Below, one piece after another: positions 1 to 5,136 of a DNA stretch of 5,136 nt. Positions within the stretch are counted from its first letter, which is position 1, and every line of letters begins with the position of its first letter. The position numbers and the translations under genes were made by a program. Below the pieces are notes generated by a model. It was not told the origin of the DNA and ran no database searches. It saw only the letters and a program-made list of their open reading frames with translations. The DNA is from an uncultured Gammaproteobacteria bacterium. GTDB taxonomy: Bacteria; Pseudomonadota; Gammaproteobacteria; Pseudomonadales; Pseudohongiellaceae. The stretch is from assembly GCA_903926285.1 (NCBI GenBank), contig CAIYIP010000350.1:1-5136 (forward strand), given 5' to 3'.

Positions 1-44
1 TGCCGCCACAATCCTGCCCACCTCAGACCGGGTTTATTTATTGT

Positions 45-56
45 AATAGTACTATT
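45..56. promoter_or_regulatory. 12-bp perfect palindrome upstream of the small membrane protein gene
   Basis: AATAGTACTATT is its own reverse complement. It lies in an AT-rich stretch (about 33-60) immediately before the ribosome binding site of the 54-codon gene starting at 75. A symmetric site there could be an operator or part of the leader RNA. No good paired -35/-10 hexamers could be assigned around it, so a regulatory role is inference from symmetry and position only. Confidence 0.25.
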
Positions 57-60
57 TCTA

Positions 61-66
61 AGGAGG
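61..66 (+). promoter_or_regulatory. Strong Shine-Dalgarno site fixing the start of the 54-aa gene
   Basis: AGGAGG, followed by GA, matches the anti-Shine-Dalgarno core fully and sits 8 bases before the ATG at 75. The same frame is open back to the left edge, so this site is the main reason for choosing ATG 75 as the start and for treating the short frame as a real gene. Confidence 0.7.
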
Positions 67-74
67 GAACCGAC

Positions 75-239
75 ATGAACGGTGTCTTTAAACGCCGCAA
101 AATCCCCAAACATCTGATCATTCGTGAAGAGTATGCAACCAACCGCAAGCCGCGGTTCAGCATGATGAAAATCATCTTCTGGGGTCTCGTGCTGTTGGGT
201 CTGACCTATGGTGTGATCGTCATTCAGTCAAATCTGTAG
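75..239 (+). CDS. Small single-pass inner-membrane protein of unknown function (54 aa)
   Basis: I do not recognise this protein. It has a strongly basic N-terminal half (KRRK at residues 7-9 and neighbours, further K/R at 12, 17, 24, 25 and 27), then one hydrophobic segment at about residues 33-50 (IIFWGLVLLGLTYGVIVI), then a four-residue polar tail ending QSNL. By the positive-inside rule the N-terminus should be cytoplasmic and the C-terminus at the periplasmic face. There is no signal-peptidase site, so it is probably a membrane-anchored miniprotein. An excellent AGGAGG site 8 bases upstream supports real translation. A frame open from the left edge ends in TGA at 76-78, overlapping this ATG as ATGA, but I cannot tell whether that frame is a genuine upstream gene. 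The gene converges on the beta-CASP nuclease gene, with 66 bases between the two stop codons. Short inner-membrane proteins of this type often act as regulators or subunits of larger complexes, but nothing here identifies a partner. Confidence 0.7.
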   Translation: MNGVFKRRKIPKHLIIREEYATNRKPRFSMMKIIFWGLVLLGLTYGVIVIQSNL

Positions 240-305
240 ATTCTGCTTTCAGCCACTTCATGTCTGGGTAGGCAGAGCACAGGGCGCTTCAGGCAGACTT
301 GGCCA

Positions 306-1709
306 TCAAAAATGCACTACTTGCCCGACATAGGGAATTTCTGCCTGGATGTTTTTGTCGTCTTTGAGTTTGGTGGCCAGTATCTCCAGCGTTTGCGGTT
401 CGCCGTGCACGAGCATCACGCGTGCAGGTGGCGTAAAGTTACTGATCCACTCTATGAGTTCACTCTGGCCGGCATGTGCGGAGAATCCACCGAGGGTTTC
501 GATCCGTGCCCTCACCGCAAAGACCTCACCAAACATGGTGATTTTTTTTGCGCCATCCACAAGTATCCTGCCCAGCGTGCCCTTGGCCTGGAAGCCCGCA
601 AAAATGATAGTAGTGCGTTCGTTCCAGATGCGCTGCTTGAAATGATGGCGAATACGCCCACCGGTACACATACCGCTGCCCGCTATGACGATCGCGCCGT
701 GCTCCACGCGGTTGATGGCCATCGATTCCTCCTGTGTACGCGCATAACGCAGGCTTGGTAAAAATGCTTTCATCGAGGGGCCATAAACGCGTTTGATTTT
801 TTTCATGTCTTCTGGATCGAGCAGCTCATAACAGTCTTCATAGACTGAAGTAATCTCGATAGCCATCGGACTGTCGAGAAAAACCTGCCAGTTATCGAGT
901 TTGCCAGCCGCATGCAGCGTACCCAGATGAAACAGGATTTCCTGGGTGCGGCCAACTGCAAATGCGGGGATCAGGACATTGCCTTTTCTGTCCCAGGTTT
1001 CACGCAGGATTTTTTCCAGCTGTTCGACGGTGTCGAGTACAGTGCGATGATTGCGGTTGCCATAAGTGCCTTCCATAAGCACCATGTCTGCACTCGCCAG
1101 CGTTGCGGGATCATTCATCAGCACTGAATCACGCTTGCCAAGATCACCCGAGAATACCAGGGTCTTGGTCTTGTCATCTTCCTTGAACTTGAGTTCGACA
1201 ATTGCCGAACCCAGGATATGACCCGCATCGTGGAAGCAGACACTTGCATCCTTGTGCAACATCAAGCATTCGCGGTAACGAATAGCTTTGCAAAGGCGCA
1301 ACGCATGCTGCACATCTTTCTGGCCATAAACCGGTTTCAGTGGCTTCTCACCTCTGCGCCGGCGCCGCAGGTTTTCGTATTCAAGGTCCTTCTCATACAA
1401 GCGCAAGTTGTCCATCAGCATGACGGCCAGCAGTTTTGCGGTTGCCAGCGTGCAATAGATCGGGCCATTGAAGCCCTGGCTGACAAGTTGTGGAATCATG
1501 CCGCTGTGGTCGATGTGGGCATGGGACAGAATCAGCGCATCAACCTTATGCGGGTCAAACGCGAATTTGTCCTCAACGTTACGCTCGACCTCGTCACCGC
1601 CCTGATGTTTGCCGCAATCGAGCATCACGCGACCGAGCGTCGGTGCTTCAAGTAGATAACATGAGCCAGTCACCTGCTGGGCTGCACCAATAAAAGTGAG
1701 GATTGCCAT
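306..1709 (-). CDS. MBL-fold / beta-CASP RNA-processing exo/endonuclease (CPSF73-like)
   Basis: This 467-residue zinc-dependent ribonuclease of the metallo-beta-lactamase superfamily is predicted cytoplasmic, with no signal peptide. Visible metal-binding motifs are HAHIDH at residues 63-68 (motif 2), H164 in the DAGH segment (motif 3), D189 in SGDL (motif 4) and H435 near the C-terminus (VHGE). The beta-CASP cap domain occupies about residues 205-400, with motif A at E213 (EGTYGNR, where relatives often read ESTYG), the GRTQE segment at 253-257, motif B histidines 355-356 in SGMCTGGRIRHH, and motif C H412 in GFSAHA. All catalytic positions appear intact, so it should be active. Family members cleave RNA, as in CPSF73 and the Thermus TTHA0252 nuclease. 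No KH or RNase J-type C-terminal domain is present. Five consecutive arginines at 115-119 may help hold RNA. The ATG is preceded by GAGGGG with a 7-base gap. It appears to be a single-gene unit. The family call is firm; the in vivo RNA substrate is unknown. Confidence 0.93.
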   Translation of the reverse strand: MAILTFIGAAQQVTGSCYLLEAPTLGRVMLDCGKHQGGDEVERNVEDKFAFDPHKVDALILSHAHIDHSGMIPQLVSQGFNGPIYCTLATAKLLAVMLMDNLRLYEKDLEYENLRRRRRGEKPLKPVYGQKDVQHALRLCKAIRYRECLMLHKDASVCFHDAGHILGSAIVELKFKEDDKTKTLVFSGDLGKRDSVLMNDPATLASADMVLMEGTYGNRNHRTVLDTVEQLEKILRETWDRKGNVLIPAFAVGRTQEILFHLGTLHAAGKLDNWQVFLDSPMAIEITSVYEDCYELLDPEDMKKIKRVYGPSMKAFLPSLRYARTQEESMAINRVEHGAIVIAGSGMCTGGRIRHHFKQRIWNERTTIIFAGFQAKGTLGRILVDGAKKITMFGEVFAVRARIETLGGFSAHAGQSELIEWISNFTPPARVMLVHGEPQTLEILATKLKDDKNIQAEIPYVGQVVHF

Positions 1710-2094
1710 GTGAATTCCCCTCTGAAAATATTGCTATGGAGGCAATGTAGCAGGTTTTAGTTGGCTATCACTATAGATTGGGTTTGATGCAGATCAGCCA
1801 TTACAACGATGAGTGCTTTGCGTTACTGGATGTCATATTTTTGTGCGGGAGCGGGCCTGGCTCAATTACGCAAAAATGAATTCCGCTGGATGCAGCAGTC
1901 TCCCGCACCGTCGCTGCGCGGCTGATGATTAATACTTCATGCTGGGCGCAAAGCCATTAATACGCAGGCTCTATAGCAGTAAAGGAATATAACGGCCGAA
2001 ATGTCGATTTATTTTAATGAGTGGGTGGTGTTCTGGAGCGTCAGCAGTTTCAGGAGGGGCTACCAACACACTGGAGCCTGCGGGTAAATATCGT
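1710..2094. other. 385-base intergenic spacer with inverted repeats, no convincing gene
   Basis: This spacer lies between the start of the beta-CASP gene and the end of the hydratase/lyase gene, both on the minus strand. It must hold the promoter of the former and any terminator of the latter. A minus-strand TATAGT (plus 1770-1775) could be the -10 for the nuclease gene, but no acceptable -35 faces it. Other content: a short inverted repeat ATTGC/GCAAT (1730-1734, 1742-1746), the 9-bp inverted repeat listed separately, an 8-bp direct repeat ATTAATAC (1928-1935, 1956-1963), and a bulged hairpin at 2058-2078 with no following T-run, so a poor terminator. Two short plus-strand frames (1809-1925, 38 aa; 2001-2087, 28 aa) lack well-placed ribosome binding sites and resemble nothing I know. 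Confidence 0.6.
1843..1908. repeat. 9-bp perfect inverted repeat enclosing a smaller hairpin
   Basis: GTGCGGGAG (1843-1851) and CTCCCGCAC (1900-1908) are exact reverse complements with 48 bases between them. Inside lies a small stem, GCTG-GATG-CAGC (1885-1896). The left arm continues as GTGCGGGAGCGGGCCTGG, which loosely recalls the GC-rich GGGAGCGGGC core of Pseudomonas REP sequences. It could be a REP-like or miniature mobile element, a structured RNA segment, or chance. No second copy is present in the window. Confidence 0.35.
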
Positions 2095-2934
2095 TCAGTC
2101 TTCTTTCTTGTAGGTATCGAGACCTGGCTTGAGTTTCTTGTCGTCAAGAAACGCTTTCATGGCGCCGGTGCGGAAATCGCCACCACTGCGGTGCTGCGAA
2201 GCGTCACCTTTGGCATAGATGTAGTCATTGGAGGTTTCCCAATCCATGTAGCGCACACGCTTGAATACTTCCTTGGCTGCGCGCAACACGACGGGATCCT
2301 TGGCCAGCAATACTTTTGCGATCGCACGCACGCGGGTTTCAAGTTGGTCATGTGGTACTGATTCGTTGACGAGGCCCATTGCAGCAGCCTGTTTACCTGT
2401 GAAGGTTTCGCCGGTCATGATGTAGTAGAGGGCATTACGCTGGCCCATGGTATCTGCAACGGCCTTCGTTACATTGCCACCCGGCAGGATGCCCCAGTTA
2501 ATTTCGGACAGTCCGAATTTGGCATCGTCGGAAGCGATTGCCAGATCGCAGGAAGTCAGTGGTGTGAACGCGCCGCCAAATACCCAGCCGTTGACCATCG
2601 CAATGGTTGGTTTGGCAAGATTACGCAGCTTGATCTGCTGCCAGGCAGCAGTTTCTTCGCGTGTGCGCATCTTGACGGTATCGGACTGGTTTTCGGTTTC
2701 ACGGAAATATTCCTTCAGGTCCATGCCGGCTGACCATGCTTCGCCGCGGCCGGTTAGTACCACTACGCCACAGCGGTCATCAACTTCAAGTGCATGCAGC
2801 GTGGCATACATCTCGCGGTTGAGGGTGGGGCTCATGCAATTCTTTTTGTCGGGGCGATTGAAATATACAAAGGCAATCTGATCGTCAAACGTGACGTCAA
2901 CGGTATTGCCCCAAGGTTGGTCTGTTGTGCTCAT
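2095..2934 (-). CDS. p-Hydroxycinnamoyl-CoA hydratase/lyase (crotonase superfamily)
   Basis: This 279-residue cytoplasmic enzyme should hydrate a hydroxycinnamoyl-CoA (feruloyl-, p-coumaroyl- or caffeoyl-CoA) and cleave it to the aromatic aldehyde plus acetyl-CoA. It matches my memory of Pseudomonas HCHL/Ech in many blocks: MSPTLNREM (34-42), AWSAGMDLKEYFRE (66-79), AKPTIAMVNGW (107-117), FGLSEINWGI (140-149), LYYIMTG (169-175), MGLVNESVP (186-194), PVVLRAAK (214-221), and a tail with FLDDK and KPGL. The oxyanion-hole positions correspond to M71 and G121, the catalytic glutamate to E144, and the phenol-recognising tyrosine to Y240 in DYIYAK. The serine known as Ser123 in the Pseudomonas enzyme appears here as T124. 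Length is normal for the family. The start has AGGT 7 bases upstream. It lies 65 bases downstream of the DUF6152 gene on the same strand, so co-transcription is likely. No fcs or vdh gene is present, so the substrate could differ. A plain enoyl-CoA hydratase is the less likely alternative. Confidence 0.85.
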   Translation of the reverse strand: MSTTDQPWGNTVDVTFDDQIAFVYFNRPDKKNCMSPTLNREMYATLHALEVDDRCGVVVLTGRGEAWSAGMDLKEYFRETENQSDTVKMRTREETAAWQQIKLRNLAKPTIAMVNGWVFGGAFTPLTSCDLAIASDDAKFGLSEINWGILPGGNVTKAVADTMGQRNALYYIMTGETFTGKQAAAMGLVNESVPHDQLETRVRAIAKVLLAKDPVVLRAAKEVFKRVRYMDWETSNDYIYAKGDASQHRSGGDFRTGAMKAFLDDKKLKPGLDTYKKED

Positions 2935-2999
2935 GATTGCTACCTGCGTTGTTTTTTTTAGTTGAAAGAAATTTTGTGGATGGGTCAGAAGTTTTCAGG

Positions 3000-3371
3000 T
3001 TAGTACTCTTTGCCATCATCAAGCCGGATGATGCGAAGAAAATATTTGGTGTTGTCTTCGAGGAGTGGCGATCCGATGGCTGTGATATGGGTGCCGGGCT
3101 TGACCATTTCTGGACGCAGCCCACTGCGAACCAGCATGTTGGCCGGTGCACCTTCAATAAATTGGATGATTTGTTGCTTGCCTTCGGCATCGACTGTTTT
3201 AAGCGTCATCGCAACATGGGGATTGCGAAAATTCACGGTTTCAACGGTGCCTTCAAAGGGAATCTGGGTCTGAAAATCGTAGACGGCAAAGGAATGATGG
3301 GCGAGAGCCGACACGGAGATCATTGCAGAGAAGACGACTTGAATTTTTCCAAAAGAGCGCAGTATTGCCAT
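3000..3371 (-). CDS. DUF6152 family exported protein (123 aa)
   Basis: This is a small secreted protein of unknown function that I place in DUF6152. A signal peptide is visible: basic n-region (R5, K9), hydrophobic core at about residues 10-21, and a likely cleavage after ALA at 22-24. The mature chain then begins HHSF, the usual family opening, followed by YD (31-32), EGTVETVNFRNPH (40-52) and a C-terminal beta-rich part with PGTHITAIGSP (92-102) and LRIIRLDDG (112-120). The family pattern suggests a small periplasmic beta-barrel; the function is not established. The mature N-terminal histidine pair and the NPH motif might bind a metal, which is inference only. No good ribosome binding site precedes the ATG. 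A later in-frame Met17 would truncate the signal peptide, so the longer start is preferred. It is the promoter-proximal member of a likely pair with the hydratase/lyase gene and carries a candidate extended -10 promoter upstream. Confidence 0.85.
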   Translation of the reverse strand: MAILRSFGKIQVVFSAMISVSALAHHSFAVYDFQTQIPFEGTVETVNFRNPHVAMTLKTVDAEGKQQIIQFIEGAPANMLVRSGLRPEMVKPGTHITAIGSPLLEDNTKYFLRIIRLDDGKEY

Positions 3372-3413
3372 GACTCAGGCACCGTTTATTATTGTTTTTG
3401 TTTTCGGAAGTCG

Positions 3414-3422
3414 ACTATATCA
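3414..3422 (-). promoter_or_regulatory. Candidate extended -10 promoter of the DUF6152-lyase unit
   Basis: Read on the minus strand, this is TGATATAGT, an extended -10 of the TGn-TATAGT type with one mismatch to TATAAT. The expected transcript start would be near 3407, giving a leader of roughly 35 bases before the DUF6152 ATG. No good TTGACA-like box lies 16-18 bases upstream, which is tolerable for extended -10 promoters. An A-rich leader follows. Assigned by eye; no transcription evidence. Confidence 0.4.
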
Positions 3423-3508
3423 CAGCCCAAACATGCCGGGCCAGATAGGAAAGTAGCGGCTTCAGGCCATGCACCGTATATTCACGTCAGGCCGGATACT
3501 GCTTTTGG

Positions 3509-3742
3509 CTAACCTCCCAACATCGCAATCAAGGCTTGCGCATGCTCGGTCGTCTGCAAGCCCAGAGCGGTCAGATAGCCGCCATCTGCCTGCGTGATCA
3601 TGCCTTTCTCAAACAGGCGCTTCCCTGTAGCGATTTTTGTCGGCGCAGCATCGTGGTGAATCTTGATTCCCTGCTGGGTGGTATTCAGGTTGAACATGTT
3701 CAACATTTCGAGTTCTTCAAGCAGGGCGGGAGTCAGTGACAT
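3509..3742 (-). CDS. TIGR02647 family protein (77 aa)
   Basis: This is a small cytoplasmic protein matching the pattern I know as TIGR02647, a conserved family of unknown function in Gammaproteobacteria. The characteristic start MSLTPALLEELEMLNMFNL (1-19) is followed by TTQQGIKIHH (21-30), then RLFEKGMIT (42-50), DGGYLTALG (53-61) and a final helix HAQALIAML (67-75). The alternation of helices with a short DGGYLT turn resembles a compact winged-helix fold, so nucleic-acid binding is conceivable, but this is inference. The length is the usual one for the family. The ATG has AGGA with a 6-base gap (within GAGAGGA), a good ribosome binding site. It stands alone: the gene upstream is divergent across 227 bases. 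The next gene downstream on the same strand begins 137 bases on and has its own promoter candidate. No clear terminator is visible after its stop codon. Confidence 0.85.
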   Translation of the reverse strand: MSLTPALLEELEMLNMFNLNTTQQGIKIHHDAAPTKIATGKRLFEKGMITQADGGYLTALGLQTTEHAQALIAMLGG

Positions 3743-3816
3743 GTGGTTTCCTCTCGAGTGGCGCCTTTATTGGATTGGTCCGCCTGTGCCGGCTGCCTGC
3801 ACAGAGCGGATATGCT

Positions 3817-3822
3817 TATAAT
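3817..3822. promoter_or_regulatory. Possible -10 element in the divergent spacer
   Basis: A perfect TATAAT lies in the 227-base spacer between the TIGR02647 gene (minus) and the TraB/GumN gene (plus). No TTGACA-like box lies 16-19 bases upstream on the plus strand, and it would give a leader of about 140 bases before ATG 3970. The reverse strand reads CATTATAAG and could equally serve the TIGR02647 gene. Direction is therefore undecided. Confidence 0.25.
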
Positions 3823-3969
3823 GCCAGTGCACCATACTATGCGCTGGTATTGCAAAGGAAGAAAGCGCTTGTAACTAGCATTATTGCTTATTGGTGCATC
3901 GACAAGTTCTGCAAAATGCACGACGCTGAAAGCTGGCGGTGGTTTGAATTTTCTGACAGGGAATAAAGT

Positions 3970-4932
3970 ATGAAACTGCTTCACGTGTTTTCTGTATGGC
4001 TGGCGTTGCTGTCTGGCATTTTTACTGGCCCAGCCCTGGCGCAGTCAGTTACTCCTGTCTGCGCCGATCCTGCTGCATCCATGTTATGGGAGGTCTCGGG
4101 CGCGGGGCTTGGCAACAAGGGTGTCAGTATTCAGCTGTTTGGTTCACTGCATGTGGGCAAGCCGGAGTTTTATCCTCTCCCGGATTTGATTGAAGACACA
4201 TTCCGTAGTGCCGACCACCTGGTATTTGAAATTGACCCCACGAGTGCGACTGATCCGCAGACCGCCATGCTGATGCAAGAGCGTGGCATGCTCCCGGCTG
4301 GTCAGACACTGCAGAATGTAGTATCGCCCGAAGCCTATGCCACTTTGCAGCAAGTGTTGACCAGCATGGGACTTCCCGCAGCGGGTGTGAATAATTTCAA
4401 GCCTTGGCTGGTAGCGCTGATGCTGACCAATCTCCAGGTCAGCGCGCTGGGCTACAGCGCACTCGATGGCCTTGAGATGTATTTCACCACCCGCAAGTCG
4501 CCGCAGAGCGATATTCTCGAACTCGAAAGCATTGACCAGCAGCTTGCCATGCTCGACTCGCTCAATCCTGATATGTTCCTCGGCTACAGCTTGGAAGATT
4601 TGCAGGAGGGTGCTGTGGAGCTCGAGAAGATGGTGCAGGCCTGGCGCTGCGCCGATCAGGACCAGCTTTCAGCTTTTATGTTTGATGATTTTAACAACAC
4701 GCAAAGTCTCCCTTTAGCAGAACAGGCTAAGCTTAAGGAATTACATCAACTTCTGTTCGCCGAGCGTAATGTGGTGATGGTCAATGGTATCGAACAGTTC
4801 ATCCGCAACGGCAAGGGTGCGTATTTTGTCGTAGTTGGCTCTGGCCATCTGCTAGGGCAGGGCAGCGTCGTGGAATTGCTGCGCGCAAGAGGATATGAAG
4901 TTACGTCGGTACGGCTTCCTGCGCGTTTATAA
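3970..4932 (+). CDS. TraB/GumN (TIKI-like) family secreted protein (320 aa)
   Basis: This is an exported protein of the TraB/GumN family, related to the TIKI metalloproteases. A classical signal peptide is visible: MKLLHVF, a hydrophobic core, and ALA at residues 22-24 followed by QS, so the mature protein is probably periplasmic. Hallmarks are the N-terminal GSLHVG motif (58-63), E87 in LVFEID, LELESIDQQ (183-191), ERN (265-267) and the C-terminal GSGHLLG motif (290-296). The paired His-containing GxxH motifs with the acidic residues are thought to form the active site, so H61 and H293 are the likely key histidines. The mature chain has only two cysteines, C31 and C227, which could form a disulfide. 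Length is typical for bacterial GumN-like proteins. The ATG has AGGGA 7 bases upstream. Bacterial members are largely uncharacterised; peptidase activity is inferred from the eukaryotic homologues. It is a single-gene unit divergent from the TIGR02647 gene. Confidence 0.9.
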   Translation: MKLLHVFSVWLALLSGIFTGPALAQSVTPVCADPAASMLWEVSGAGLGNKGVSIQLFGSLHVGKPEFYPLPDLIEDTFRSADHLVFEIDPTSATDPQTAMLMQERGMLPAGQTLQNVVSPEAYATLQQVLTSMGLPAAGVNNFKPWLVALMLTNLQVSALGYSALDGLEMYFTTRKSPQSDILELESIDQQLAMLDSLNPDMFLGYSLEDLQEGAVELEKMVQAWRCADQDQLSAFMFDDFNNTQSLPLAEQAKLKELHQLLFAERNVVMVNGIEQFIRNGKGAYFVVVGSGHLLGQGSVVELLRARGYEVTSVRLPARL

Positions 4933-4954
4933 GTACGCGAAACCAAGTGCAGCT

Positions 4955-4981
4955 ACCCACCGTCCTTGAGTTGTGGGTTTT
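4955..4981 (+). terminator. Weak terminator-like hairpin after the TraB/GumN gene
   Basis: ACCCAC (4955-4960) pairs with GTGGGT (4973-4978) around a 12-base loop, and the right arm runs into TTTT (4978-4981) and then GG. The stem is only 6 bp and the T-run short, but it starts 22 bases after the stop codon at 4932, as expected for a Rho-independent terminator. Confidence 0.35.
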
Positions 4982-5024
4982 GGCTGGACGCCCACGTTTG
5001 CCGATTACGCTAACGATCCTGTAA

Positions 5025-5135
5025 TTACCCAGCTTTACCTTGCTTCAGTCCCTTGATTTCCCGATAATGCCGGCCTCGATCAGCCGGGTGTTTCCATGAT
5101 CCGGTAAACGTAATACCATCCTTTCCCGATGGCGC
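5025..5135 (-). CDS. Doubtful C-terminal fragment of a gene entering from the right edge
   Basis: On the minus strand one frame is open from the right edge for 36 codons to a TAA at 5025-5027. It encodes a basic peptide containing GSWKHPADRGRH and KGLKQGKAG. I do not recognise it. A second minus frame is also open for 29 codons, so openness alone is weak evidence. It may be the tail of a gene outside the window or simply non-coding DNA. Confidence 0.15.
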   Translation of the reverse strand, partial: APSGKDGITFTGSWKHPADRGRHYREIKGLKQGKAG

Positions 5136-5136
5136 A

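Noticed and set aside
1..78. Plus-strand frame open from the left edge to TGA at 76-78, overlapping the miniprotein ATG as ATGA
   Set aside because: Only 25 codons are visible, all three plus frames are open for a good part of this stretch, and the AT-rich run at 33-60 looks like a leader rather than coding DNA. Translational coupling cannot be claimed.
262..298. Nested stems GTCTG/CAGAC (262-266, 294-298) and AGCAC/GCGCT (276-280, 284-288) between the convergent miniprotein and nuclease genes
   Set aside because: The stems are 5 bp, separated by unpaired bases, and followed by no T-run on either strand. They are not convincing as a bidirectional terminator.
312..761. Long plus-strand open frames inside the beta-CASP gene, such as 149 codons here and 145 codons at 1218-1655
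   Set aside because: They are antisense to an intact gene with all family motifs and have no recognisable protein features.
1809..1925. 38-codon plus-strand frame in the large spacer
   Set aside because: No ribosome binding site precedes its ATG, it overlaps the inverted repeat, and the peptide resembles nothing I know.
2058..2078. Bulged hairpin GGCT-a-CC / GG-AGCC downstream of the lyase gene
   Set aside because: Six pairs with a bulge and no T-run on the minus strand, so not called as a terminator.
2001..2087. 28-codon plus-strand frame just before the lyase stop codon
   Set aside because: The nearest AAAGGA is about 14 bases upstream, too far to be a good ribosome binding site, and the peptide has no clear features.
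2937..3512. 191-codon plus-strand open frame
   Set aside because: It is antisense to the DUF6152 gene, whose signal peptide and family motifs are clear; the plus-strand translation has no recognisable domain.
3733..3984. Open frames on both strands across the 227-base divergent spacer (83 codons minus, 76 codons plus)
   Set aside because: They overlap the starts and ribosome binding sites of two well-supported genes and cover the likely promoter region.

Overview
The window reads as ordinary chromosome from a gammaproteobacterium of moderate GC content, possibly a marine or freshwater relative of the pseudomonads or Cellvibrionales. Four things point there: a gene of the small TIGR02647 family (known to me mainly from Gammaproteobacteria), a beta-CASP nuclease, a hydroxycinnamoyl-CoA hydratase/lyase that resembles the Pseudomonas enzyme over long stretches, and a DUF6152 exported protein. 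The placement rests on family recognition by eye, not on a search. I see no rRNA, tRNA, CRISPR array, complete insertion sequence or phage gene.

Layout, left to right. (1) 75-239, plus strand: an unrecognised 54-residue single-pass membrane protein with a near-perfect ribosome binding site. (2) 306-1709, minus strand: a complete MBL-fold/beta-CASP RNA-processing nuclease that converges on the small gene. (3) 1710-2094: 385 bases with no convincing gene. It holds a 9-bp inverted repeat (1843-1851 / 1900-1908) and other small symmetric pieces. (4) 3371 down to 2095, minus strand: a likely two-gene transcript. The first gene is a DUF6152 exported protein with a candidate extended -10 promoter, and the second, 65 bases downstream, is a p-hydroxycinnamoyl-CoA hydratase/lyase of the crotonase superfamily. 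(5) 3742 down to 3509, minus strand: a TIGR02647 protein. (6) 3970-4932, plus strand: a secreted TraB/GumN (TIKI-like) protein, divergent from the TIGR02647 gene across 227 bases and followed by a weak terminator-like hairpin. (7) 4933-5136: a mostly non-coding right edge with a 9-bp direct repeat and a doubtful minus-strand reading frame that runs off the window.

The genes do not form one obvious pathway. The only functional pairing the layout suggests is DUF6152 with the hydratase/lyase. The usual ferulate/coumarate partners (CoA ligase fcs, vanillin dehydrogenase vdh) are absent here. The beta-CASP nuclease, TIGR02647 gene and TraB/GumN gene look like independent single-gene units. I found no convincing previously undescribed multi-gene system. 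The best leads are the unrecognised membrane miniprotein, the DUF6152-lyase pair and the structured 385-base spacer.
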